A DNA stretch of 64,000 nucleotides from CAVQJU01 sp963754955 (GTDB lineage Bacteria; Acidobacteriota; Vicinamibacteria; Vicinamibacterales; CAVVIG01): contig CAVWHY010000012.1 of NCBI GenBank assembly GCA_963754955.1, positions 372,001 to 436,000 of the forward strand. The letters are read 5' to 3'. Of the stretch, positions 41,796 to 50,538 are shown one piece after another. The stretch's first letter is position 1; every line of letters begins with the position of its first letter. Made by a program: the position numbers and the translations under genes. The notes under the pieces are model-generated. The model ran no database searches. It was given only the letters and a program-made list of their open reading frames with translations, and was not told the origin of the DNA.

Positions 41796-43048
41796 GTGCG
41801 ATTTCGCGCTACGGAGCGCGAGTCCTGCCGAACACCGAACAGATCATCGCGGGCTGCAAGGCCCGCGGTGAGCTCATCCAGGGTCCCCAGATTTCACAAT
41901 TCGAAGCGGCGTTCGCCCGGCGCGCCGGCATGGGTCCGACGCATGCGGTGGCCGCATCGTACGGGCGGATGGCGTTCTACTACATCCTGAAGGCGCTCGA
42001 TCTGCCGGCTGGGTCGGAGATCATCCTGCCCGCGCTGACGTTCTGGGTGGTACCCGCTCTTGCCCGCGTCGCCGGCCTCAAGGTGGTCTTCGCCGACGTC
42101 GACCCGGCGACATTCACGCTGTCACCGGAAGCGTTCGAGCGCGCGATCACACCGGCGACCCGCGCCGTCGTGCCGACACATCTCTACGGCCTGCCGTGCG
42201 ACATGGGGCCCATCCGCGACATCGCCGCTCGCCACAAGCTGGTCGTCATCGAGGACTGCGCGCACGCGCTGGGCGCGACATGGCAGGGACGCCCGGTCGG
42301 CACGCTCGGGGACGCCGGCTTCTTCAGTTTTCAGACCCTCAAGCCGCTCAACTGCTACGGCGGCGGCCTGGCGCTCGTCAGGGACGCGGCGGTCGCTGCG
42401 CGTGTTCGCGCGCTTGCCGAGGCCGAACCGTGGCCCGACGAAAAACGCGTGACGAACAGGCTGCTCGTCGGCCGCCTGCAGCGCATTTTCATCAGGCCGT
42501 GGGTGTTCACTATCAGCGCGTTTCCCATTCTGTGGGTCTCGTCGCTCATCGGCGCCAACCCCGACGTCTATCTCTGGGAAGACATCCGATCGCTCGACCC
42601 GCTGCCCGATGGTTACACGGAGCGGTTCCCCAACGTCCAGGCCGCCATCGGCCTCGACGCCCTGGACGCGCTCGACGACTGGACCGAGCAGACCCGCCGC
42701 CACGCGCGGGTCATGGACCGCGCACTCGACGGGCTGCCGGGAATCACGATCCCTGCCGTGCCGGCGAATCGTACTCACGTGTATTACCAGTACTGCGTTT
42801 ACGGTCCGCAGCGGGATGAACTGGTCGTGCGCTGCGTGCGTCGGGGCGTCGACATCGAAACGCTGCACGTGGACGTGTGCAGTGATCTCGATCTGTTCGC
42901 CGGCGCGCCCGTCGAGCCGGCCGGCGCGCCCGGCGCGCGGAAGGCCGCCGGTGCCATGCAGCTGCCCGTCTACGCCGCGCTCACCGACGCCCAAACTGCG
43001 CGGGTGGCTCAGGTGGTTCGCGCAGTTCTGGAGAGTTCGCGCGGCTGA
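41789..43048 (+). CDS. DegT/DnrJ/EryC1/StrS-family PLP aminotransferase
   Basis: 419 residues. Visible: PAGSEIILPALTFWVVPALA, FADVDPATFTLSPEAFERAI, VVIEDCAHALGATWQGRPVG and GFFSFQTLKPLNCYGGGLAL with the PLP lysine. The family makes amino sugars from keto-sugar nucleotides, mostly for surface glycans or antibiotics. Coupled to the upstream radical SAM gene (overlapping start). An odd hydrophobic insert (IRPWVFTISAFPILWVSSLIG, about residues 233-253) sits mid-protein and may be membrane-associated. Not typical of core DegT enzymes. Confidence 0.88.
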   Translation: MLSAISRYGARVLPNTEQIIAGCKARGELIQGPQISQFEAAFARRAGMGPTHAVAASYGRMAFYYILKALDLPAGSEIILPALTFWVVPALARVAGLKVVFADVDPATFTLSPEAFERAITPATRAVVPTHLYGLPCDMGPIRDIAARHKLVVIEDCAHALGATWQGRPVGTLGDAGFFSFQTLKPLNCYGGGLALVRDAAVAARVRALAEAEPWPDEKRVTNRLLVGRLQRIFIRPWVFTISAFPILWVSSLIGANPDVYLWEDIRSLDPLPDGYTERFPNVQAAIGLDALDALDDWTEQTRRHARVMDRALDGLPGITIPAVPANRTHVYYQYCVYGPQRDELVVRCVRRGVDIETLHVDVCSDLDLFAGAPVEPAGAPGARKAAGAMQLPVYAALTDAQTARVAQVVRAVLESSRG

Positions 43049-43153
43049 ATTTGGTCATCGAGTCATCTGGTCATCTGGTCATTTCTGTTCAATTGCTCAA
43101 TCGCTCAATTGACAAACGATGACAAGATGACTAAATGACCAGATGACTAAATT
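43048..43153. repeat. 106-nt imperfect inverted repeat built from GTCATCTG words
   Basis: The left half (from 43048) reads AATTTGGTCATCGAGTCATC and repeats GGTCATCT; the right half (to 43153) is its approximate complement, ending GACCAGATGACTAAATT. The centre is a smaller stem of TCAATTG and CAATTGA around CTCAATCGCT. The whole spacer between two genes is one long hairpin or cruciform and is much lower in GC than the flanks. Confidence 0.82.
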
Positions 43154-43156
43154 CCC

Positions 43157-43678
43157 ATGCTTGTCTACTTAAGTATCTTCATCGCCGCGATTCTCGAAGG
43201 CGAGATCTACTACATCGCGATGTGCGTGGCGGCCGGCGCCGGCAAGCTGCGATGGGAAGGCGTGCTGATCGCGGGGGCACTGGGCGGATCGGCCGGAGAT
43301 CAACTCTGGTTCTACCTGCTCCGCGGACGGATCCACTGGCTCGACCGCTACAAGTGGATGGCACGCCACCGCGACGCCGTCGTCCATCGCGTCAAGTCCA
43401 ATCAGGCCCTCATCGTGCTGCTTTGCCGCTTCCTGCCGGGCCTGCGCACGGCGATTCCGATCGCGTGCGCGTACGCCGGCATGCGGCCCCTCCGGTTTTC
43501 CGCTCTCGATCTCATCAGCGCGTTCGCCTGGGCCAGTGCCATCATGCTGGTGGTCGTCAAGATTGGGCCGAACGCGATGAGTACCCTCGGCCTGAAGGGA
43601 TGGTGGGCGACGCTGGTTCCGGCCGTCCTCGTCCTGATGTTTTTCCGGTGGCTCGGACGGCCTCGGAAGCGCCAGTAG
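43157..43678 (+). CDS. DedA-family membrane protein
   Basis: 173 residues, four to five hydrophobic segments. The VTT/DedA core is visible: AAILEGEIYYIAMCVAAGAGKL, GALGGSAGDQLWFYLLRGR, the conserved RFLPGLRTAIPIACAYAGM and a terminal WWATLVPAVLVLMFF. DedA proteins act as lipid scramblases or help move undecaprenyl phosphate. The start is 3 nt after the large inverted repeat. Being next to glycan genes fits a role in carrier-lipid recycling, by inference. Confidence 0.85.
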   Translation: MLVYLSIFIAAILEGEIYYIAMCVAAGAGKLRWEGVLIAGALGGSAGDQLWFYLLRGRIHWLDRYKWMARHRDAVVHRVKSNQALIVLLCRFLPGLRTAIPIACAYAGMRPLRFSALDLISAFAWASAIMLVVVKIGPNAMSTLGLKGWWATLVPAVLVLMFFRWLGRPRKRQ

Positions 43679-43712
43679 CGTCAGCCGTCAGGCGGACGTG
43701 AGTTTCAGGGCC

Positions 43713-45683
43713 TCAGGGCTGGAAGCCGACACTGCGCCACAGGGACGCCGGATCGAATACGCGTCCGTTGGTGACGACGCGATGGATGCGGCGTGTGGCG
43801 CGGACGTCGTCGAGCGGGTTGCCGTCGAGGACGATCAGATCGCCGCGCTTGCCCTTTTCGATGGTTCCGCTCTCGGCGATCTTCTTCATCACACGCGCAG
43901 GCACGATCGTCGCCGCTGACAAGGCGTCGAACGGCGACAGCCCCGCCTGGACATACAGCTCGATCTCGCGATGGAGACTGTGCCCCGGAACCGATTGATC
44001 GGTACCGGCCACGATGGGAATGCCGGCGCGATGCAGCCGCCCGACCAGCGCCAGGCTGTCGTCGAGCCGCGCGCGCTGGCGCGCGGCCGTGTCGACGGGC
44101 GATCCGAAGCCGTTCAACGGCGCTTCGAGCTCGCGTGCGACCTTGCGGATGCCGGGCTCGAACGCATCGATCGGCTGGTTCAGCGGTCTGGCCAGCAATT
44201 CGTACAGCGCGAGCGTCGGATCGATGACCGTCCGGTGCCGTTTGAGCTCGGCGATGACCTTCTGAGGGTCCTGGCTTGCCGCCTCGCCCACGTACTCGGC
44301 GTGGCTGATCTGGTCGAGACCGGCATCGATCGCCGTGAACGCGTTCATGCTGTCGGGGACATGGCCGGCGACGGTCATGCCGAGCTTGTGGGCTTCGGCC
44401 GTGATCGCGCGCAGGACGTCGAGCGCGACCGAGCTGTAGATCTTGATCTGATCGAAGCCGGCATCGTGATACCGGTTCACCCACGCGCGGCCTTCTTCCG
44501 GTGTCGCCGCCCGGGTGACGCCGAGCCCGCGCGGCCCCGGGCCGTCGATGATGCCGGCGAGCAGCATTCGCGGGCCCAGGCCTGCGCCTGACGCAACCGC
44601 GTCGCGCACCGCGGCGATGAACTCCAGCTCGTTGCCGACGTCCCGCACGGTCGTGACGCCAGCCGCCAGATAAATCGGCCCCCACTCCACCTGCTCGAAG
44701 TGCGCGTGCATGTCCCACAGACCGGGCATCACGGTCTTTCCCGCCGCGCGCACGACGGTTGCTTGGGGCGGAATCGGGACGCGGCTCGACGGACCGGCGG
44801 CGGCAATGCGGCCATCCGTCACGAGTACGGTGCCGTTCCGAATCGGCGCCCGGCCGGTCATGTCGAGAATGGTCGCGCCGACGATCGCCACGTGGCGGCT
44901 CGCTGCCGGGGTTTCGGCGGCGGCGGTCGCCGCCATGCCGGCCATGCCGTCGGAGGCGGCCCGAGCGACGAGCTGCGGGACCGCGCTTCGCAGCTCAGGG
45001 CGGACGGCCTCGAAGTGATCGAATTCGGCGTCGACGCTGACGAGGGCCGCCAGCCGCCCGGCCGCATCGGTCCAGAGGGTCTCGCGACCCCAGATCACGC
45101 CGCTCACGCTGTACCGATCGAGGGCGACCGTGTTGCCGTCGACCATCACGTCGTCGCGGCCGCGAGGCTCGATGCGCGCCGTCCCGCGCGGCAGCAGAGG
45201 AATGGACGCGGGCCGTCCGCGCGCGTTCCAGAACCGCATCAGCGCCATCTGCATCGAAGGCGGCGCATAACCTGCCATCGTGAACAGGCCGGGCGGCTGC
45301 GGCTCACGCCGCGACGCCGCCCCTTCACGAATTGTCGCCACGCCTCCGGCGAGATTCACCTCGGTGTCGATCGTCGAAATGCGCGCCGTCTCGCCGCGAA
45401 TGGCGAAGTGTACTGGCGACAGCTCGCGGTCGAATTGCAGCGTGGTCTCGAGCGGCACCGTCGAGCCGCGGTCTTCGAAGGAAAACTTCGATGTCAGCGT
45501 TGAGCCGGCAGCCCGACCGGGCCCCTCAGGGGCAGGCCGGATTTCGTATCGTTCTTCGCCAATCGCCTGTTCGAACTTGAACAGCGTGAACACGCCCGTT
45601 TCAGGCGCATCGTCGGCCGCGTGCGCGAGCAGGCGGAAGCAGACGAGCGCCGACGCGGCGGCAAGCAGCGCGGCGCGCTTCAC
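43713..45683 (-). CDS. Exported amidohydrolase (imidazolonepropionase-like)
   Basis: 656 residues with a signal peptide (ALLAAASALVCFRLLAHA). Residues about 30-260 are a beta-rich N-terminal domain; from about 265 a metal-dependent amidohydrolase follows: VIVGATILDMTGR type start, PGLWDMHAHFEQ (HxH), QIKIYSSV (Lys), VAGHVPDSM and ISHAEYV (His), IVAGTDQSVPG (Asp). The C-terminal MKKIAESGTIEKGKRGDLIVLDGNPL is a family signature. Likely periplasmic; substrates of this group range from dipeptides to cyclic amides. Confidence 0.88.
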   Translation of the reverse strand: MKRAALLAAASALVCFRLLAHAADDAPETGVFTLFKFEQAIGEERYEIRPAPEGPGRAAGSTLTSKFSFEDRGSTVPLETTLQFDRELSPVHFAIRGETARISTIDTEVNLAGGVATIREGAASRREPQPPGLFTMAGYAPPSMQMALMRFWNARGRPASIPLLPRGTARIEPRGRDDVMVDGNTVALDRYSVSGVIWGRETLWTDAAGRLAALVSVDAEFDHFEAVRPELRSAVPQLVARAASDGMAGMAATAAAETPAASRHVAIVGATILDMTGRAPIRNGTVLVTDGRIAAAGPSSRVPIPPQATVVRAAGKTVMPGLWDMHAHFEQVEWGPIYLAAGVTTVRDVGNELEFIAAVRDAVASGAGLGPRMLLAGIIDGPGPRGLGVTRAATPEEGRAWVNRYHDAGFDQIKIYSSVALDVLRAITAEAHKLGMTVAGHVPDSMNAFTAIDAGLDQISHAEYVGEAASQDPQKVIAELKRHRTVIDPTLALYELLARPLNQPIDAFEPGIRKVARELEAPLNGFGSPVDTAARQRARLDDSLALVGRLHRAGIPIVAGTDQSVPGHSLHREIELYVQAGLSPFDALSAATIVPARVMKKIAESGTIEKGKRGDLIVLDGNPLDDVRATRRIHRVVTNGRVFDPASLWRSVGFQP

Positions 45684-45686
45684 GGC

Positions 45687-48602
45687 TCAGCGCCCGGGTG
45701 CCCGCGCAGGCGCTGACGTCATCGCCGGCGCGGCGGGCGTCGCGGGCTTGCCCAGGCTGATCATGTTCGCGAGGAGCTGATAGGCCCCGTCGACGCCGGC
45801 GGGCAGTTCGCGCCAGAGACCAAGGCCGACGTACACCCACCGGCCTTTTCCGTACGTCGCCGCGACCAGGGCGCCCTTCTTCGCGCCCTTGTTCGACTGA
45901 AACGGGTCTTCGATCTGGAGCAGTTCCTGGTACCGCGAGTCGTGGTCGGCGTCGAGAAAGTACAGGCCGCGCTCCTGGACCCACCCGTTCCACGCGGCGT
46001 CGGTGATCTTGTTCGGGAGGTTCAGGAGCGGATCACCGGCCGCCAGCACCGTGACGGGTGCGTGCTCGTCGGTCACCCGATCGTTGCTCACCGTCGCCGG
46101 ATACGGACCGTATTGCGTTTCGTTGAACTCGAACTTGTTGTACTGCACGATGAGCGTGCCGCCGTTCTTCACGTAATCGAGCAGCCGGCTGTTGTTCGCG
46201 CGCAGATCCGCGCGGCGCTCGTAGGCGCGCACGCCCGTGACGATGGTATCGAATCGAGAGAGGTTGCCCCACGCGAGATCCTCGGATCCGATGAGCTCGA
46301 CCCTGGCCCCGAGCTGTTCGATCGCGGGCGGCACCTGATCGCCCACGCCCATGACGTACCCGACCAGGAGATTCGGCGCCGTCCTGACGTCGATGACTTT
46401 CAGCATGGTGCTTGCGGCGTCGTAAATGTGCTGGCGCCTGATGTGCGGGTACTCGATCACCTGATAGCCGCGATCGAACATCCTGCCCCCGGACGTGACG
46501 ATCGCGCGGACGCGATACGCGCCGGCCGGTGTACCCGGCGCCGGCCTGACCTCGAACCTGACCGTCTGTGATTCGTCGGGCCGCGACAACTTGAGCGGCT
46601 GCTCCGGCGGCGTCGCGGTCCATCCCTTTGGCATCTCGAGTGTGACCACGCCTTCGGTGGCGGCCGGCGATCCGTTGACGACCGTCACTCGTACCTCGCG
46701 CGACGCAGTCGCCGTCGGTGGCGGCGCCACGGCGGCTGGCGGCGGCGCGATCGGAGGAGCGCCCCTCCGTCCACCCGCGCGCGGTGCAGCCGGCGCGGGC
46801 GCGGCCGGCGCGCTGGCCGTCGGGCGCAGCGAGGCCGCCGGCACGATCGCCACCTCGGGCGACACCCGCACCGACAACGCAGGCACGACCAGCAGATCCG
46901 ATCGCTTCTCGCCGCTGAAGATGTCGCCCTGGTAGCGGTACTGAACCGGCAGCCCGTCGATGACTTCCTCGGCCTGCCCGCCTCCGGTGCTCGGGAAACC
47001 CAGCGTCACCTGCGCATAGAACGACGTCGGCCGGAACGGCAGGCCGAACGGCGCGTCGTCGTCGAAGGTGTAGCGGCCCGCCTCGCCCGCACGATGCCAG
47101 TAAGGCTCGGTGATCCGCGCGTCGGCGGGAATCGTCAGCTTGGGATCGCACCGTCCCACGATGTCCTTCTTCAGACTCGTGAGCACGACGGGAGGCGGGG
47201 GCGGCGGCGCGTCCGCGCGCCCGCGTCCTCCACGTCCGCCTCGACCACCGCGGCCGAAATTCTGCCCCGTGACTTGCGTCAGCGTGCACGCCGCGTCGTT
47301 TGCGAAGCCATCGAACCTGACCTGTTTGACCGTGACCTCGGTCGCGCCGTGATTCGCCACCACGAGCGACACGCTCACGTCCTGTCCCGGCACGACGATC
47401 CCGTCGTCGGCCAGCGCCTCGACGCGAATTCCGCTCGCGGCGATCAGCGCCTGCTGGAACTCGCGTTCCTTCTGGCGAAGGCGGAACTCGATTTCGAACC
47501 GGGCGCTCTCCTCGATGGCGATGTTCCGAAGCTGGCTTCGCACGACGCGGACGGTGCGGAGGCCCGTCACCAGCGGCTGCACCACGGCCCCATCATCGGT
47601 TTCGCTGTCGAACTTCTTCTGCGCGGCCTGAACCGCGGCGGACACGGCGTTGAGGCCGTCGAGCAGGCCCTTGGGCGGTTTCGCGCCGGCAAACTGCGCC
47701 AGGCCGACGATCGAGGTGTCGAGGCCGTCCGTCAGCGAGCGCTCGTCTCGCTGCAGCTGGCCGGGGATCGTGCACTCCGTCAGCTGGTAGTTCCGCACGG
47801 ATGGCCCCGGCAGCGCCAGCAGCTGCGCCATGCCCTGGCACTTGTGCATGCTGCGGGCTTCGGTTCCGATGTCCGCGTACGTCTTGCCGAGCAGGGCGTC
47901 GTAGAGCGACGAGTTGACCCGCGTCATTTTCGCGGACGCGTCGGGTTCGGGGCCGAACCCCGCGGAGTAGTAGAACTTCTTCGGCTGCCACGGGCGGAGG
48001 CCGGCCTTGATCTGCTCGGGGTACTTGGTCGCGTCGCCGGCCAGCTTGTAGGCTTCGTGCGAGAGTACTGCAGACGCGTTGTGGTGCTGGCCTCCGTTGT
48101 CGCCGGTCGGGCTCATCGCGAAGACGACGTCCGGGCGGATCATCCGGATGAGCCGCACGTAGTCGGCCGTGATCTCGTCCTTGCCCCACTTCTCGAACGT
48201 CTCGTCGATGCTGAACGAGTAGCCGAAATCCACGGCGCGCGTGAAGTACTGTTCCGCGCCGTCGAACCGATGGAGCGCCGCAAGTTCCTGCGTGCGCAGC
48301 ACGCCGAGCGCTTCGAAAATTTCGGGGCCGATCTCGTTCTGCCCGCCGTTTCCCCGTGTGGCCGTGGCGAGCGCCGTCCGGAAGCCCTGTCCCCGATTGA
48401 GCATGACCAGCAGCCCGTTGTCCTCGTCGTCGGGATGGGCCGTCGCTTCCATCACGATGCCCGTGTTGGCGAGGTGCCGCAGCGCGAGACCGAGCGCCGC
48501 ATGCCCCTGGAGCTCGTCGACGGGTACGACCCGCATCTGCGCGCCCGGAAACGTCACGAAGAGCGCGGCGAGGGCGATCGACCCGAGTAATACGCGTTTC
48601 AT
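45687..48602 (-). CDS. Large secreted PIG-L deacetylase with NEW3-like and GATase-like domains
   Basis: 971 residues. Signal peptide (VLLGSIALAALFVTFPGAQ). About 40-330: PIG-L domain with ATAHPDDEDNGLL (metal motif) and FAMSPTGDNGGQHHNASAV. A Gly-Arg and Pro-rich linker (about 455-475, GRGGRGGRGGRG) precedes a beta domain. About 690-790: NEW3/CARDB-type sandwich (VVNGSPAATEGVVTLEMPKGW). The C-terminal about 180 residues have a class I amidotransferase-like fold (LVGYVMGVGDQVPPAIEQLGARVELI, GGTLIVQYNKFEFN) without clear catalytic residues. Possibly co-transcribed with bshA, 35 bp upstream. Exported, so it is not the bacillithiol deacetylase itself. Confidence 0.82.
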   Translation of the reverse strand: MKRVLLGSIALAALFVTFPGAQMRVVPVDELQGHAALGLALRHLANTGIVMEATAHPDDEDNGLLVMLNRGQGFRTALATATRGNGGQNEIGPEIFEALGVLRTQELAALHRFDGAEQYFTRAVDFGYSFSIDETFEKWGKDEITADYVRLIRMIRPDVVFAMSPTGDNGGQHHNASAVLSHEAYKLAGDATKYPEQIKAGLRPWQPKKFYYSAGFGPEPDASAKMTRVNSSLYDALLGKTYADIGTEARSMHKCQGMAQLLALPGPSVRNYQLTECTIPGQLQRDERSLTDGLDTSIVGLAQFAGAKPPKGLLDGLNAVSAAVQAAQKKFDSETDDGAVVQPLVTGLRTVRVVRSQLRNIAIEESARFEIEFRLRQKEREFQQALIAASGIRVEALADDGIVVPGQDVSVSLVVANHGATEVTVKQVRFDGFANDAACTLTQVTGQNFGRGGRGGRGGRGRADAPPPPPPVVLTSLKKDIVGRCDPKLTIPADARITEPYWHRAGEAGRYTFDDDAPFGLPFRPTSFYAQVTLGFPSTGGGQAEEVIDGLPVQYRYQGDIFSGEKRSDLLVVPALSVRVSPEVAIVPAASLRPTASAPAAPAPAAPRAGGRRGAPPIAPPPAAVAPPPTATASREVRVTVVNGSPAATEGVVTLEMPKGWTATPPEQPLKLSRPDESQTVRFEVRPAPGTPAGAYRVRAIVTSGGRMFDRGYQVIEYPHIRRQHIYDAASTMLKVIDVRTAPNLLVGYVMGVGDQVPPAIEQLGARVELIGSEDLAWGNLSRFDTIVTGVRAYERRADLRANNSRLLDYVKNGGTLIVQYNKFEFNETQYGPYPATVSNDRVTDEHAPVTVLAAGDPLLNLPNKITDAAWNGWVQERGLYFLDADHDSRYQELLQIEDPFQSNKGAKKGALVAATYGKGRWVYVGLGLWRELPAGVDGAYQLLANMISLGKPATPAAPAMTSAPARAPGR

Positions 48603-48622
48603 AACAGCTGATTCTACAAGCA

Positions 48623-48690
48623 GGAAGGTCGGGTGGGTCACGTGAGGCGGGCAGGTGGCCTGCCATGCCCACCTGTCTTGCCCGACCCGA
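48623..48690. repeat. GGTCGGG/GCGGGCAGG word repeat overlapping the bshA 3' end
   Basis: Degenerate words GGTCGGGTGGG, GGCGGGCAGG and CCCACCTG lie in this stretch, in part as inverted copies. It encodes the last residues of bshA (SGKTGGHGRPPARLT) and extends into the spacer. CGGGTGGGTCA here recurs in the repeat inside the MFS gene at 56500. Confidence 0.6.
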
Positions 48691-49813
48691 GGATCTCGTC
48701 GTAATACGCCTCGTACATCGGCACGATCCGGGTGTCCGCGAAGCGGGTTTCGGCCGCGTGGCGCGCCGCCCGGGCCATTCGCTGGTGGAGCGCCCGATCG
48801 GTCAACAGGCGGATGCCGGCCTGAGCCATAGCCGCGAGATCGTCCGCGGCGCACAGGAATCCGGTGACACCCTCCTCGATGAGGTCGGGCAGCCCGCCAA
48901 TACGGGACGCCACCACCGGCACCTCGCACGCCATGGCCTCGAGCGCCGCCAGGCCGAAGCTCTCCTGTACCGACGGCATCAGGAACAGGTCCGATGCGGA
49001 CAGCAGCGGCACCACCTGTTCCTGATCGCCAAGGAACTGCACGTGCTCGGTCAGGCCGTGCTGCCGCGTGAGCCGCACGGCCTCGGTCATATCGGGGCCG
49101 TCACCCACCATCAGCAGCCGCGCCGGCACCGCGAGGCGAATTTGGCGGAAGACTTCGATGACCGCGGGCACGCGCTTGACCGCCCGGAAATTCGAAACGT
49201 GAATCACCAGCTTCTCGCCTGCGGGAGCCAGCTGCGCGCGCAGCTCGGGGCGGTCCTGACGGCGATGCGATTCACCGTCCACGAAGTTCGGGATGACCCG
49301 GATGTCGCAGATCTGCCCGAGCTCGCGATGCGTCGTCGCCTTGAGGCTTTCGGACACGGCCGTCACGCCGTCCGACTGCTGGATCGAGAACCGGATGATT
49401 TCCGAGTACGAGCGGTCCGCGCCGAGCAGCGTGATGTCCGTGCCGTGCAGCGTGGTGATGACCTTCGGCACGGACCCGCCGTTCGACGCGGCGAGAATCT
49501 GGCGGGCCAGGTATCCTGCCGTCGCGTGCGGCACGGCATAGTGAGCGTGGACGATGTCGAGGCGTTCCTCGCGCGACACCTGGACGATCTTGTTCGCGAG
49601 CGCCAGCAGGTACTGCGGCTCGCGAAAGACGGGGTACGTCGGCGCTTCGACGCGGTGAAACGAAAGACCCGGCTGGTAGTCGCCCAGCCGAAACGGCGTG
49701 TTCGTGCTCAGCACGTGGACGTGGTGCCCGCGAAACGCGAGCATCTTGCCCAGCTCCGTCGCGACGATGCCGCTGCCCCCGATCGAGGCGTAACAGACGA
49801 TGCCGATGTTCAC
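48638..49813 (-). CDS. bshA: N-acetyl-alpha-D-glucosaminyl L-malate synthase (BshA)
   Basis: First step of bacillithiol synthesis: UDP-GlcNAc plus L-malate. 391 residues. The N-terminus MNIGIVCYASIGGSGIVATELG is diagnostic; further motifs are HAHYAVPHATAGYLARQIL, TTLHGTDITLLGADRSY, VIPNFVDGESHR, ISNFR-like HVSNFRAVKRV and the GT4 EX7E site VQESFGLAALEAMACEVPVVASRIGG. Its start overlaps the bshB1 stop (ATGA). The last 15 residues come from a dispersed repeat and are likely dispensable. Confidence 0.92.
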   Translation of the reverse strand: MNIGIVCYASIGGSGIVATELGKMLAFRGHHVHVLSTNTPFRLGDYQPGLSFHRVEAPTYPVFREPQYLLALANKIVQVSREERLDIVHAHYAVPHATAGYLARQILAASNGGSVPKVITTLHGTDITLLGADRSYSEIIRFSIQQSDGVTAVSESLKATTHRELGQICDIRVIPNFVDGESHRRQDRPELRAQLAPAGEKLVIHVSNFRAVKRVPAVIEVFRQIRLAVPARLLMVGDGPDMTEAVRLTRQHGLTEHVQFLGDQEQVVPLLSASDLFLMPSVQESFGLAALEAMACEVPVVASRIGGLPDLIEEGVTGFLCAADDLAAMAQAGIRLLTDRALHQRMARAARHAAETRFADTRIVPMYEAYYDEILGSGKTGGHGRPPARLT

Positions 49814-50538
49814 GGCGTTTTCAGCAGGGTTGAGCGCTGGATCGGTTCGCGCACGACGACGCCTTCAGCCCAGGTGACGCCCGCCAGGGCGCCGAACTGC
49901 GCGTCGCGGCTCTCGATGAGCTGCCGGAACAGCGGTGTGTTGAGGCGCGTGGCCGCGATGCCGTCGAGAGCATTGCCGTCGCTGCCGGGACGGCGGAACT
50001 GGCTGACGTGACAGTCGAGCGCGCGGCGCTTCTGGTCGTAGTGCGCCGACACGTCGACGACAAACGACGGCTTGTCGCCGTCGTTGATGAAGTAGTAGCA
50101 GACCCATTCTGGCTTCCACGCGGCGCCGGCTGCTGTTTCCGCCTTGTATCGCTTGAGGCCCGCGTTGAAGACCGCTTCGGTGAGCACGGCGCTCGCCGCG
50201 ACGTGGTCAGGGTGGCGATCCGACCAGTACGGCACCGCCACGACGCGCGGCTGATGACGGCGGATGAAGGCGACGGCCTGATCCAGGTGTTCAGGGTGCT
50301 TGCCGATCTGGCGGTCGGGCCACCGGAGGTTCTCGCGCCACGCGGCGCCCAGGACGCCGCGGGCGGCCTCGGCCTCGGCCAGCCGCTCTTCGACGGTGCC
50401 GTTGCTCCCCATCTCGCCGGCGGTCAGGTCGCACAGCCCCACTCGCAGGCCCCTGGCCGCGTGGTGTGCGATCGTGCCGCCCAGCCCGATCTCCAGATCG
50501 TCGGGGTGCGGCCCGAACGCGAGCAGATCGACAGCCAT
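49810..50538 (-). CDS. bshB1: Bacillithiol biosynthesis deacetylase BshB1
   Basis: 242-residue PIG-L enzyme that removes acetate from GlcNAc-malate. Motifs VDLLAFGPHPDDLEIGLGGTIA, LCDLTAGEMGSNGTVEERLAEAEAA, ENLRWPDRQIG and YWSDRHPDHVAASAVL match BshB1 closely. ATG 50538 shares its A with the stop of the upstream oxidoreductase gene (TGATG). bshC, which adds cysteine, is not in this window. Confidence 0.92.
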   Translation of the reverse strand: MAVDLLAFGPHPDDLEIGLGGTIAHHAARGLRVGLCDLTAGEMGSNGTVEERLAEAEAARGVLGAAWRENLRWPDRQIGKHPEHLDQAVAFIRRHQPRVVAVPYWSDRHPDHVAASAVLTEAVFNAGLKRYKAETAAGAAWKPEWVCYYFINDGDKPSFVVDVSAHYDQKRRALDCHVSQFRRPGSDGNALDGIAATRLNTPLFRQLIESRDAQFGALAGVTWAEGVVVREPIQRSTLLKTP

